Below are positions 8,548 to 17,141 of a stretch of 45,621 nt of DNA, in pieces. The stretch spans positions 1-45,621 of the forward strand of contig JANDLV010000033.1 in the NCBI GenBank assembly GCA_024330185.1. The letters run 5' to 3'. Both the position numbers and the translations under genes were made by a program. The stretch is from Candidatus Siliceabacter maunaloa. Lineage in GTDB: Bacteria > Actinomycetota > Thermoleophilia > Solirubrobacterales > Solirubrobacteraceae. Numbering within the stretch: the first letter of the stretch is position 1; each line of letters opens with the position of its first letter. The notes under the pieces were generated by a model that was not told the origin of the DNA, searched no databases, and saw only the letters and a program-made list of their open reading frames with translations.

Positions 8548-8551
<4 letters not shown>
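7046..8551 (+). CDS. Membrane-anchored spermidine-synthase-like protein
   Basis: 501 residues. The first about 215 form 6-7 hydrophobic segments (such as [19 protein letters not shown] and [12 protein letters not shown]-type helices). The rest is a methyltransferase-like fold of the polyamine aminopropyltransferase family: [17 protein letters not shown] is the nucleotide-binding loop, DGVEIDGEL carries the acidic ligand and [15 protein letters not shown] lies at the active site. The usual GGGDG loop is changed to GNGAG, so spermidine synthesis is uncertain. Fused membrane/spermidine-synthase proteins are common in actinobacteria and mostly uncharacterised. Its TAG shares the palindrome CTAG with the stop of the convergent reductase gene. 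Confidence 0.88.
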
Positions 8552-9522
<971 letters not shown>

Positions 9523-9551
9523 GCCCCCGGGCTACCGCACACGGCGGTCGC

Positions 9552-9679
9552 TCAAGCGAGCTCGGTCAGCAGCGGCGCATGGATGGGGGGCTTGGGGCCC
9601 TTGCGGAGGTCCCGGTCGATCCCACATGAGCGCAGCCGGCCGGCGTCCGTGTCGAGTGTGCGGGCCGGCCCGGGACGTC
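9552..9679 (-). other. Orphan reading frame without a start codon, possible gene remnant
   Basis: Between the 9679 gene and the reductase, one minus-strand frame reads ARTLDTDAGRLRSCGIDRD then LRKGPKPPIHAPLLTELA and a stop. This looks protein-like, but no ATG, GTG or TTG opens the frame. It could be the C-terminal remnant of a lost gene, a frameshifted tail of the preceding small gene, or chance in GC-rich DNA. Confidence 0.25.
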
Positions 9680-9930
9680 TATCCCTCCAGCCCGTCGAGG
9701 CCGAGCTGGCCCTCGTGGACGTCGGGGTCGGGCGCGCCGCGCCGTCGGGCCGCCTTGCGCCAGTGGCGCGTGACCTCGCGCGCCGGGGCCGAGCGCCAGC
9801 TCACGCCCGGGCACAGCGGCTCGAAGCGCACGTCGCCGGTGCGCTCCACGCGCAGGACGACACCGAAGATCCTCCGCCCCTTCTTGTCGACCTCGATCAG
9901 GTCCCCGGGCTGGATGGGCGCGACGCGCAT
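9679..9930 (-). CDS. Small basic hypothetical protein
   Basis: 83 residues beginning MRVAPIQPGDLIEVDKKG, then FGVVLRVERTGDVRFEPL. The N-terminal half looks like a small SH3-like beta barrel and the rest is basic (TRHWRKAARRRG), so nucleic-acid binding is conceivable but unproven. TAGCGT lies ten bases before the ATG. No recognised family. Confidence 0.62.
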   Translation of the reverse strand: MRVAPIQPGDLIEVDKKGRRIFGVVLRVERTGDVRFEPLCPGVSWRSAPAREVTRHWRKAARRRGAPDPDVHEGQLGLDGLEG

Positions 9931-9993
9931 CGAGCGCCGAACGCTACCGCCGCGGTCGGGCGGGAGGGTGGGCTGACCGACCGCAGACGCAAC

Positions 9994-10017
9994 GAGGGGC
10001 GCCCTCAGGCGCCCCTC
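9994..10017 (-). terminator. Terminator-like hairpin after the secreted-protein gene
   Basis: A perfect 10-bp GC-rich stem (GAGGGGCGCC/GGCGCCCCTC) closes on a four-base loop 30 bases beyond the stop codon at 10048. The following minus-strand bases (GTTGCGTCT) are only weakly U-rich. It fits a terminator of the strongly translated upstream gene. Confidence 0.65.
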
Positions 10018-10047
10018 GAAGAGACTGCGTGCTGCGTGTCGGCTGTA

Positions 10048-11007
10048 CTAGCCGGCGGGCGCAGGTGCAGGCGCGGGGACGTTCCCCGTGACGACCGCGG
10101 TGAAGCGCTTGCGGTCGGCCGCACCCGTCGTGAACGTCCCGTCGCTGTTGCGCGGGCTGACCACGAGGTGGTTCGCGTTGTTGGTGCCCTCGGGCGCGCA
10201 CGCGACGATGCCCTCGATGCCGCAGCGCGAGGCGACGATCTCGCCGCTGAACTGCGGGTTGGCGTCCGCGCCAGCCTGGCGGCCCGGACCATCGCTGTTG
10301 TCCAGGCCCAGCGTCGCAACGATCCCGTTGTCCACGAGGGACTCACCGGCGTCGATGTAAACGTTGGCGCTGGCGCCGACCGGCTCGGCCTCGTAGCCGG
10401 AAGCGACCTCGAAGCCGCCGGACTGCGACTCGATATCGCCCGCGGCGTTGACCGTGACGAACCGGCTCTGCGCCTGGACGATCGCTGCCTGGATCTGCTC
10501 GAGGCTCGCGCCGTCGAGGAGGTCAGCGTTCAGGTTCGTGACCACGCCACGGCCGTTGGTCGCGAACGGGGGCTGATCAGATGCGGCAGCCGGGTTGGTG
10601 CCGACCTGGAACAGGGCGGGAAGACCGCTGGACTGGACCTCGAGGGCCGTACCGCTCGCGAGGTTGTTGGCGCGGAGGCAACCCTCGTTGCCGGCAGCGG
10701 TACCACCGGCCGGGGAACGACAGCCGTAGATGGCCGCGCCGCCGGCGTTGGCGCCGTCCTGGGTGTTGGACTGGCGGGTCACGTAGCCGCCGGTCTGCTC
10801 CGCGGACGCGGCGATGTCGCCGATGATCTCGGTCTCGACCGAGAACTGCTGCGTCTGGTTGGCTTCCGGGTTACGCTCGCCGCCGGTCAGCGGGTCGCCC
10901 TCGCCGACTGCAAAGGCACTGCCTGTGATGAACAGCGCAAGAACGCCGCCGCTGATCAGAAGGGCGCGGGTGTTCCCGCGACCGAACCAGCTCTTGGGAT
11001 TGGGCAT
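10048..11007 (-). CDS. Secreted or membrane-anchored hypothetical protein, strong ribosome binding site
   Basis: 319 residues. Residues 1-40 are a signal/anchor (NTRALLISGGVLALFITG). The mature part is acidic and rich in Asn, Gln and Gly. It carries the NLNADLLDGASLEQIQAAI motif, a ..NADLLDGK..-type segment also common in phage tail-fibre-like and surface proteins. The C-terminus is Pro/Ala-rich (PAPAPAPAG). The start is fixed by AAGGAGG eight bases before the ATG, one of the best Shine-Dalgarno sequences in the window. A hairpin in the leader and a strong terminator suggest an abundant, self-contained transcript. Function unknown; a surface or matrix role is inferred. Confidence 0.82.
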   Translation of the reverse strand: MPNPKSWFGRGNTRALLISGGVLALFITGSAFAVGEGDPLTGGERNPEANQTQQFSVETEIIGDIAASAEQTGGYVTRQSNTQDGANAGGAAIYGCRSPAGGTAAGNEGCLRANNLASGTALEVQSSGLPALFQVGTNPAAASDQPPFATNGRGVVTNLNADLLDGASLEQIQAAIVQAQSRFVTVNAAGDIESQSGGFEVASGYEAEPVGASANVYIDAGESLVDNGIVATLGLDNSDGPGRQAGADANPQFSGEIVASRCGIEGIVACAPEGTNNANHLVVSPRNSDGTFTTGAADRKRFTAVVTGNVPAPAPAPAG

Positions 11008-11042
11008 ACAGCCTTCCTCCTTGTGGGGATGGATGGGGTCAA

Positions 11043-11068
11043 CCGGTGCCATGCCCTTCCGGCACCGG
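11043..11068 (-). promoter_or_regulatory. Inverted repeat in the leader of the secreted-protein gene
   Basis: CCGGTGCC and GGCACCGG, perfect 8-bp arms separated by ten bases, end about 36 bases before the ATG. The element could be an operator or an mRNA 5' stem-loop that stabilises the transcript or controls access to the strong ribosome binding site. Confidence 0.45.
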
Positions 11069-11119
11069 CAACAACTGGAACGCATCCTCCATTCGTAAGT
11101 CGCGCTTTTGGCCGGCGCG

Positions 11120-11344
11120 CTACTCCAGCACGACGAGGGTGTCGCCCTCGTTGACCGCCTGGCCCTCCTGGCAGCGGACCTCCCTGACGGTGCCCTCGTC
11201 CTCGGCCTCGACGGGCATCTCCATCTTCATCGACTCGAGGACGACCACGGTGTCGCCCTCGTCGATGGCGTCGCCGACGGCGACCTCGATCTTCCACACC
11301 GTGCCCGTGATATGGGCCGTGATATGGGCCTCCACGTTGGCCAT
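11120..11344 (-). CDS. Biotin/lipoyl-attachment domain protein (biotin carboxyl carrier-like)
   Basis: A stand-alone 74-residue carrier domain. ESMKMEMPV contains the lysine that would be biotinylated, and the flanking DAIDEGDTVVVLE and GQAVNEGDTLVVLE are the paired half-repeats of the fold. Such single-domain proteins act as the swinging arm of acyl-CoA carboxylases; no carboxylase subunit is in the window. GGAGGG precedes the ATG by four bases. The N-terminus carries a duplicated AHIT, caused by a 12-bp tandem repeat. Confidence 0.9.
   Translation of the reverse strand: MANVEAHITAHITGTVWKIEVAVGDAIDEGDTVVVLESMKMEMPVEAEDEGTVREVRCQEGQAVNEGDTLVVLE
11307..11330. repeat. 12-bp tandem duplication inside the biotin-carrier gene
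   Basis: GTGATATGGGCC occurs twice head to tail (11307-11318 and 11319-11330). In the gene this duplicates the residues AHIT near the N-terminus and keeps the frame. Confidence 0.9.
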
Positions 11345-11387
11345 CGCGCCCTCCGTTCGCCTCCATCCTCCAGATCGGCGCGAACAA

Positions 11388-11393
11388 TACGCT
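11388..11393 (+). promoter_or_regulatory. Leaderless -10 element TACGCT
   Basis: TACGCT, eight bases, then ATG 11402 of glycerol kinase, with no Shine-Dalgarno sequence. Confidence 0.5.
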
Positions 11394-11401
11394 GCGCGGC
11401 G

Positions 11402-12886
11402 ATGATCCTCGCGATCGACCAGGGGACGACGGGCACCACCTGCCTCGTCTTCGACGCCCAGGGCCAGCCCGCCGGCCGTGCTGCGCGCGAGCTCACCCAG
11501 CACTTCCCCCGGCCGGGATGGGTCGAGCATGACCTGGCCGAGATCTGGGCGGTCACGCGTGGCGTCGCCATCGAGGCGCTCGCGGACGCCGGCGTGGCAG
11601 GGGGGGAGCTGGCCGCCATCGCCATCACCAACCAGCGCGAGACGGTGTGCACGTGGGACCCGTCCACCGGCGAGCCGCTGCACCGTGCCCTGGTGTGGCA
11701 GGACCGGCGCACCGCCGCGCGCTGCGACGCCCTGCGTGAGGCCGGCCACGAGGCGCTGATCCGCGAGCGCACCGGCCTCGTCCTCGACCCGTACTTCAGT
11801 GCAACGAAGCTCGAGTGGCTGCTGGACAACGTCGAGGGCCTGCGCGAGCGCGCACGCGACGGCCGCGCGGCCTTCGGCACGGTCGACAGCTGGGTGGCGT
11901 TCAACCTCACCGGCGAGCACGTCACCGATGTCTCCAACGCCTCGCGCACGCTGCTGTGCGACCTGCGCGCATGCGAGTGGGACGACGAGCTGCTGGCCCT
12001 CCTGGGGGATGTCCCGCGCCGCGCGCTACCCGAGATCCGCCCGTCGATCGGGGAGCTGGGGCGCACCCGCGCCGGCGTGCTGCCGGCCTTCGACGGCGTG
12101 CCCGTGGCCGGGGTCGCGGGGGATCAGCAGGCCGCGCTCTACGGCCAGGGCTGCCTCGACGAGGGACTGGGCAAGAACACCTACGGCACCGGCTCGTTCG
12201 TTCTGCTCAACGCAGGCAACCAACCCCCGCCCCCTGCGCAGGGCCTGCTCTCCACGGTGGCCTGGCGGATCGGGGGGCGCACCACCTACGCGCTGGAGGC
12301 GGCGATCTTCGTCACCGGCGCGGGGGTGCAGTGGCTGCGCGACGGCCTGGGGATCATCGAGGCCGCCGACGAGACCGAGGCGCTCGCGGCGTCGCTCGAA
12401 GCCAACGACGGCGTGTACTTCGTCCCCGCCCTCACCGGCCTGGGCTCACCGCACTGGGACCCCTACGCGCGCGGCACCATCGTCGGGCTCACCCGCGGCA
12501 CCTCGCGCGCGCACCTCGCGCGCGCGACCCTGGAGGCCATGGCCTACCAGACCGTCGACGCGGTCCGCGCCATGGAGGCCGCCGGCGTCGAGTCGTTGCG
12601 CGAGCTGCGCGCCGACGGTGGCGCCACCGTCAACGCGTGGCTCATGCAGTTCCAGGCCGACGTGCTCGGCGTGCCGGTCGTGCTTCCCGAGGTGGCCGAG
12701 ACCACGGCGCTGGGCGCAGCCTGCATGGCCGGGGTCGGCGTGGGCCTCTGGACGCAGGACCGCGTCGCATCGGGCCGGCGCGAGGGGCGCCGCTTCGAGC
12801 CGCGCATGGGCCTCGACGAGCGCGCCGGGCTGCTGGACGGATGGGCGCGCGCGCTCGAGCGCGCGCGAGGCTGGGCGGCTGGGTAG
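11402..12886 (+). CDS. glpK: Glycerol kinase
   Basis: A 494-residue ATP-dependent kinase making sn-glycerol 3-phosphate. The phosphate-1 loop is MILAIDQGTTGTTCLVFD; ITNQRETVCTWD, LVWQDRRT, YFSATKLEWLLDN and GVAGDQQAALYGQ are the FGGY-family signatures in order. The adenosine region GGATVNAWLMQFQADVL is near residue 400. All segments are intact and the length is typical. It is followed after 10 bases by an acyltransferase gene, so the pair could supply and acylate glycerol 3-phosphate for phospholipid synthesis. Confidence 0.97.
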   Translation: MILAIDQGTTGTTCLVFDAQGQPAGRAARELTQHFPRPGWVEHDLAEIWAVTRGVAIEALADAGVAGGELAAIAITNQRETVCTWDPSTGEPLHRALVWQDRRTAARCDALREAGHEALIRERTGLVLDPYFSATKLEWLLDNVEGLRERARDGRAAFGTVDSWVAFNLTGEHVTDVSNASRTLLCDLRACEWDDELLALLGDVPRRALPEIRPSIGELGRTRAGVLPAFDGVPVAGVAGDQQAALYGQGCLDEGLGKNTYGTGSFVLLNAGNQPPPPAQGLLSTVAWRIGGRTTYALEAAIFVTGAGVQWLRDGLGIIEAADETEALAASLEANDGVYFVPALTGLGSPHWDPYARGTIVGLTRGTSRAHLARATLEAMAYQTVDAVRAMEAAGVESLRELRADGGATVNAWLMQFQADVLGVPVVLPEVAETTALGAACMAGVGVGLWTQDRVASGRREGRRFEPRMGLDERAGLLDGWARALERARGWAAG

Positions 12887-12889
12887 CCT
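12884..12889 (+). promoter_or_regulatory. Leaderless -10 element TAGCCT overlapping the glpK stop
   Basis: The TAG stop of glpK is the first half of TAGCCT, which lies seven bases before ATG 12897. The acyltransferase could therefore have its own promoter at the very end of glpK. Confidence 0.45.
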
Positions 12890-12896
12890 TCCGGCA

Positions 12897-13691
12897 ATGC
12901 CACGGGAGGAGGAACTGGCCGCCATGAAGGAGCAGGTCTACCTGGACCCTCGGCCCGAGGAGTACTTCGACGCCTTCCACGAGCGCACGCGTACGCGCCA
13001 GCCCGACTGGGTCTATGAGTTCGTGCGCACGACCACCACCCTCTACGCGCTGACGTTCTTCCGCCTGCGCGGGATCTCGTCCGACAAGGTCCCCCAGAGC
13101 GGCCCGGTCATACTCGCGCCCAATCACTTCTCGTTCATGGACCACTTCTTCACCGGCGCTGCCATCCGGCGCAAGGTGCAGTTCATGGCCAAGTCCCAGC
13201 TCTTCGAGTCGCCGCTGCAGTGGATCTACACCCACGGCGGCGTGTTCCCCATCCGCCGTGGCGCGCGCGACGAGAAGGCCTTCGCGACCGCGCACACCGT
13301 CCTGGAGCGCGGCAACGCGCTCGTCATGTACTGCGAGGGCGGACGCTCGCGCACCGGCGACCTGAGCGAGAAGGCCAAGCCGGGCATCGGCCGCCTGGCC
13401 CTGGAGTCGGGCGCCCCGGTGGTCCCCGTGGCCATCCACGGTTCCTCGAAGGTGCGCAACTGGAAGCGCGGCCAGTTCCCCAAGGTCACCGTGCAGTACG
13501 GCGACCCGCTGCGCTACGAGCGCACGGAGAGCCCGACACGCGACCAGCAGCAGGCTGCGGCCGACGAGATCTTCACCGAGATCCGCGCCCTGTACTCGGG
13601 GCTGGCGCAGCATGGCCGCGAGGGCGTCCTCGCGCGCGTCCGCGCGGAGCGGCGGGCCGAGCGCTCGGCCAAGCGCGCCCAGCCCGCCTGA
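12897..13691 (+). CDS. 1-acyl-glycerol-3-phosphate acyltransferase family protein (PlsC-like)
   Basis: 264 residues. The HX4D acyl-transfer motif is NHFSFMD, and the glycerol-phosphate-binding motif is CEGGRSRTG. VVPVAIHGSSKV is the following conserved strand. It transfers an acyl chain to lysophosphatidate or a related acceptor at the membrane. The C-terminus is a basic Arg/Ala-rich tail (RVRAERRAERSAKRAQ). The placement after glycerol kinase supports a role in glycerolipid synthesis. Confidence 0.92.
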   Translation: MPREEELAAMKEQVYLDPRPEEYFDAFHERTRTRQPDWVYEFVRTTTTLYALTFFRLRGISSDKVPQSGPVILAPNHFSFMDHFFTGAAIRRKVQFMAKSQLFESPLQWIYTHGGVFPIRRGARDEKAFATAHTVLERGNALVMYCEGGRSRTGDLSEKAKPGIGRLALESGAPVVPVAIHGSSKVRNWKRGQFPKVTVQYGDPLRYERTESPTRDQQQAAADEIFTEIRALYSGLAQHGREGVLARVRAERRAERSAKRAQPA

Positions 13692-13706
13692 GGCGGCCTC
13701 GCCGCC
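13692..13706. terminator. Short GC hairpin between convergent genes
   Basis: GGCGGC, a three-base loop and GCCGCC lie just after the acyltransferase stop and before the 3' end of the RTX gene. No T-run follows, so termination is only a suggestion. Confidence 0.35.
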
Positions 13707-13751
13707 CTCGCCCTGGCCTCGCGCTCGCGAGGACGACCATGGCGCCTCGGG

Positions 13752-16052
13752 TCAGCGGCGCACTTCCTCGCAGTCGTCGTCGACGGTGTCCTCGGGGCCG
13801 GCGAACACCGTGTCCTCGCCGGGGCCGCACTCGACGCGATCGCGGCCGCTGCCGATGACGTTGATGCGGTCGTTGCCCTCGCCGCCGGAGACGGCGTCGT
13901 CGCCGGCGTTGCCGAAGATGGTGTCGTCGCCCGCGCCGCCGTTGATGACGTCGTCGCCGCGCGCGCCCTCGATGTAGTCGTTGCCCTCGTTGCCCAGCAG
14001 GAGGTCATCGCCCTGGCGGCCGTAGAGCTGGTCGTCGCCTGCGCCGCCGTGGAGGGTGTCGTTGCCGTCCTCGCCGTCGATGTAGTCGTCGCCGCCGTTG
14101 CCGTACAGGTCGTCGTTGCCGTCGTAGCCGAAGACCTCGTCGTCGGCCTCGGTGCCGAACAGCCTGTCGTCGCCGTCGGTGCCACGGACGAAGTTGAACT
14201 CCGGCGGCGCGTCGGTGGAGGGCTGTGGGGCGATGAGGCGCACCTCCTCGCAGCTCTCGGTGAGCTGGTCGCGCTGCGGCGCGGTGCTCTCGGTGTAGAC
14301 GATGTCGAAGCCGCTGTTGCAGCTCACCTCGTCGGTCTCGTCGTCGGCGACGTAGAAGATGTCGTCCCCGGGCCCGCCCACCACCTCGTCGGCGCCGGGC
14401 CCGCCCACGATCACGTCGTCGCCAAAGCCGCCGGACAGGTAGTCGTCGCCCGAGCCGCCGTCGATGGTGTCGTTGCCCTCGGCGCCCACGATGCTGTCCC
14501 GGCCGGCGTCGCCGCGAATCGCGTCGTCGCCCTCGCGGCCAAGGATGCGGTCGCCCGCCGGTCCGCCGTCGATCGTGTCGGTCCCCGTGCCGCCGTCGAT
14601 CAGTTCGCTGCCCGTCCGCCCCAGCAGCGTGTCGTTGCCCGGACCGCCGAAGATCTCGTCGCTACCGCGCCCGCCGTCGATGTAGTCGTTCCCCTCGCCG
14701 CCGTCGAGCAGCGAGTCGTTGCCCAGGCCAGACTCGATGATGCGGTCGTCGCCCGCACCGCCGCGCGCCACGTCGTCCCCGTCGCCGCCGTCGAGGTAGT
14801 CGGCTTCCTCGCCGCCGTCCAGCGTGTCGTTGCCCGTGCCGCCGAAGAGCTCGTCGTCGCCCAGCCCGCCCTGGAGCTGGTCGTCGCCGACCTGCCCGCT
14901 GAGGCGGTCGTTCCCTTCCCCGCCGTCCAGGACGTCGCTGCTCGACCCGCCGCCGAGACGGTCGTTGCCGGGGCCGCCGAGCAGGATGTCGGAGCCGCGG
15001 AACCCGCTGAGGGCGTCGTCGCCGCCCAGGCCCTCGATCTGGTCGGGCCCGCGGGTGCCGCTGATCTCGTCTGGCCCCTCGGTGCCGTTGATCACGGCCA
15101 GCCCGGGTTGGATGCGCAGGTCGCGCGGGACGTCGCCGTCGTCGAGGCCCTGGACGCGCAGGCGCTTGTAGGAAAAGCCGCTGTGGACCGAGACGGAGGC
15201 CGATTCCCGGTCGGCCACGAAGATCCGCGAACCGTCGCCGGAGTAGTCCGGAGAGCCCGCGCCGTCCCCGGTGTGTGCGCGGGTGACCAGCTCCTCCTCG
15301 ACGAGGTCGGCGATGGCCAGCGCGTCCTCGCCGCGATCGGGGCCGACGGCCGCGCGGTCGCCGTCGGGGTTGATGACCAGGCCGCCGCCCGTCCCGTCGC
15401 CCACGTCGATGCGCGCGTCCCGTGCGCCGCTGTCGCGGTCGAAGCCGAAGAGGGTCCCGCGGGTGGTCGCGACCCACACGGTGCCTCCCGAGGGCGGGAA
15501 GGCGATGGCGCCGATGCGGGTGAGGTCGACCTCGGCGAGCTGCTCGCCGGCCGCGAGGTCGTAGAGCACCAGGTCGCGCTCCAGGCCCAGCGCGGCGACG
15601 GTGCCGTCGTTGGAGACAGCGAAGGGCCCGTAGCGGTAGCCGTCGACCTCGACGGTGTCGATGCGCTCCAGGGTGGCGGCGTCGATGATGTCGATGGCGC
15701 CGCGGCGCGCGGCGAAGATGCGCCCCCCGTCACCGGAGGTGTCGAGGTGGACGACGTTGGACCCCAGGTCCACCGAGCGACCTGCGGCCTCGTTGGTGGT
15801 CAGGTCGATGCGCACAACGCGGCGATCGGCGGCGACGAAGGCGCGCGCGCCGTCCGGGGAGGCCGTGACCGCGCGGGTGGCGCCGCCGACGTCGGGGCGC
15901 GCTACGACCTCCGTGCCCCCGAAGGCGGTGATCGCGGGGCGATCGTCGCCGGTGGCCACGACGGCCACGCGGGCGTGCGCAGCGGGCGTGGCGACGGCGA
16001 TTGCGCCGGCGGCGCAGGCGAGGGTGGTGAGGAGCGTCAGGCGTTGGTGCAC
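13752..16052 (-). CDS. Secreted beta-propeller plus RTX calcium-binding repeat protein
   Basis: 766 residues. A signal peptide (1-27, ending AAHARVAVV) is followed by a propeller-like region (30-320) with repeats of the type AVTASPDGARAFVA and AVSNDGTVAALG. RTX nonapeptides (GGxGNDxL) then fill about 325-565, a cysteine-bearing spacer follows (VSCNSGFDIVYT to SCEEV), a second RTX block covers about 635-735, and the protein ends with VECGPGEDTVFAG then DCEEVRR. Each repeat block is thus capped by the same CGxGxDxV...CEEV module. RTX blocks bind calcium and fold after export; type I secretion is unlikely given the signal peptide. A scaffold, adhesin or matrix role is inferred. The start is GTG 16052. 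Confidence 0.9.
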   Translation of the reverse strand: MHQRLTLLTTLACAAGAIAVATPAAHARVAVVATGDDRPAITAFGGTEVVARPDVGGATRAVTASPDGARAFVAADRRVVRIDLTTNEAAGRSVDLGSNVVHLDTSGDGGRIFAARRGAIDIIDAATLERIDTVEVDGYRYGPFAVSNDGTVAALGLERDLVLYDLAAGEQLAEVDLTRIGAIAFPPSGGTVWVATTRGTLFGFDRDSGARDARIDVGDGTGGGLVINPDGDRAAVGPDRGEDALAIADLVEEELVTRAHTGDGAGSPDYSGDGSRIFVADRESASVSVHSGFSYKRLRVQGLDDGDVPRDLRIQPGLAVINGTEGPDEISGTRGPDQIEGLGGDDALSGFRGSDILLGGPGNDRLGGGSSSDVLDGGEGNDRLSGQVGDDQLQGGLGDDELFGGTGNDTLDGGEEADYLDGGDGDDVARGGAGDDRIIESGLGNDSLLDGGEGNDYIDGGRGSDEIFGGPGNDTLLGRTGSELIDGGTGTDTIDGGPAGDRILGREGDDAIRGDAGRDSIVGAEGNDTIDGGSGDDYLSGGFGDDVIVGGPGADEVVGGPGDDIFYVADDETDEVSCNSGFDIVYTESTAPQRDQLTESCEEVRLIAPQPSTDAPPEFNFVRGTDGDDRLFGTEADDEVFGYDGNDDLYGNGGDDYIDGEDGNDTLHGGAGDDQLYGRQGDDLLLGNEGNDYIEGARGDDVINGGAGDDTIFGNAGDDAVSGGEGNDRINVIGSGRDRVECGPGEDTVFAGPEDTVDDDCEEVRR

Positions 16053-16138
16053 GTCACTGCAACCGTCGCGGAGGCCGGAGGTTGCGCTGCCTCACGCGTA
16101 GACCGTTTCGTAATGGCGCGGGGGGCGAGCGGCTGCAC

Positions 16139-16156
16139 GCGGCCGTGCACGGCCGC
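16139..16156. repeat. Perfect 18-bp GC palindrome
   Basis: GCGGCCGTGCACGGCCGC reads the same on both strands and lies between the SDR stop and the RTX start, both on the minus strand. It could act as a terminator stem or an operator, but with no loop and no T-run it has no clear role. Confidence 0.4.
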
Positions 16157-16199
16157 GACCGGCGCCCTGGCGCGCCGATCGCGCCCAAACCGCTCGTGG

Positions 16200-17027
16200 C
16201 TAGGTCGTCATGCCGGTGAACTGGCCGCCGGTGACGTTGAGCACCTGGCCGTGGACGTAGTTGGACCACGGCGAGCAGAGGAAGAAGACGCCGCCGGCGG
16301 CCTCCTGGGGCGTGCCTGCGCGGCCGATGGGGATGAGCATGGCAGCCATGCCGCGCAGCTGGTCGGGGATCCCCAGCTGCACCGTCTCGCCGTCGACCTC
16401 CATGGTGTTGGAGCCCTCCTTGGAGGCGGTCAGGCGCGTCTCGATGAAGCCGAAGGCCGCAGCGTTGACGTTGACCTTGAACTGGCCCCATTCCTTGGCC
16501 AACGACTTGGTCAGGCCGACCACGGCCGACTTGCCCGCCGCGTAGTTGGCCTGGCCGGCGTTGCCCATGGTCCCCGAGACCGACGAGATGTTGACGATCT
16601 TGCGAAAGACCTCCTCGCCGCGCTCCCTCTCGGCCTTGGCCGGCTCGCGCAGGTGCGGGGCCGCCGCGCGGATGACCTTGAAGGGCACGGTGACGTGGAT
16701 CTCGAGCATCCGCTGGAACCAGTCGTCGCTCATCTTGTGGATCGGCGCGTCGAGCGTGTAGCCGGCGTTGTTGACGATGATGTCCAGGCGTCCCCAGGCG
16801 TCGACGGCCGTCTGCACGAGCTGGTCGGGCGCGTCGCCCTTGGTCAGGTCGCCGGAGTGGACGGCGGTCTCGCCCGTGATCTCGTCGGCCGTCTGCTGCG
16901 CGGCGTCGCCGTCGAGGTCGTTGATGACGACCCTGGCGCCCTGCTCGCTGAGCAGCTCCGCCGTGGCGCGCCCGATGCCGCGGGCCGAGCCGGTCACGAT
17001 GGCCACCTTCCCGTCGAGGACTCCCAT
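16200..17027 (-). CDS. Short-chain dehydrogenase/reductase (3-oxoacyl-ACP reductase-like)
   Basis: 275 residues. The Rossmann motif TGSARGIG is at 12-19, NNAG near 90, the catalytic Ser at IVNISSVSG, and Tyr/Lys in NYAAGKSAV. The C-terminus GGVFFLCSPWSNYVHGQVLNVTGGQFTG is typical of FabG-like enzymes (quoted as family evidence in part). An unusual insertion, REPAKAERERGEEVFRK, lies before the catalytic serine, as in actinobacterial homologues acting on fatty acyl or hydroxyacyl-CoA chains. AAGGAGATCGAAC before the ATG is a good ribosome binding site. Substrate unknown. Confidence 0.9.
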   Translation of the reverse strand: MGVLDGKVAIVTGSARGIGRATAELLSEQGARVVINDLDGDAAQQTADEITGETAVHSGDLTKGDAPDQLVQTAVDAWGRLDIIVNNAGYTLDAPIHKMSDDWFQRMLEIHVTVPFKVIRAAAPHLREPAKAERERGEEVFRKIVNISSVSGTMGNAGQANYAAGKSAVVGLTKSLAKEWGQFKVNVNAAAFGFIETRLTASKEGSNTMEVDGETVQLGIPDQLRGMAAMLIPIGRAGTPQEAAGGVFFLCSPWSNYVHGQVLNVTGGQFTGMTT

Positions 17028-17141
17028 GTTCGATCTCCTTCGGTTCGTAGGCGGCCGCGCATGCTAGTGACGTCGCCGTAGGTCCGAACTTGAGAGGACC
17101 GGAGGCGAAAGCCTCCTTCGCTGCCCGCACCGGGGCCTGAG

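Noticed and set aside
13850-15060. Regular short repeats that resemble a tandem array or CRISPR
   Set aside because: The 27-bp periodicity encodes degenerate GGxGNDxLx nonapeptides; there are no identical direct repeats with unique spacers.
16139-16156. The 18-bp palindrome as a phage attachment or recombination site
   Set aside because: No integrase, no second copy and no tRNA nearby; composition alone makes GC palindromes common here.
14049-17081. A 1010-codon open frame on the plus strand across the RTX and SDR genes
   Set aside because: It is the antisense shadow of the GC-rich repeat codons; it has no family motifs and the minus-strand genes explain the region fully.
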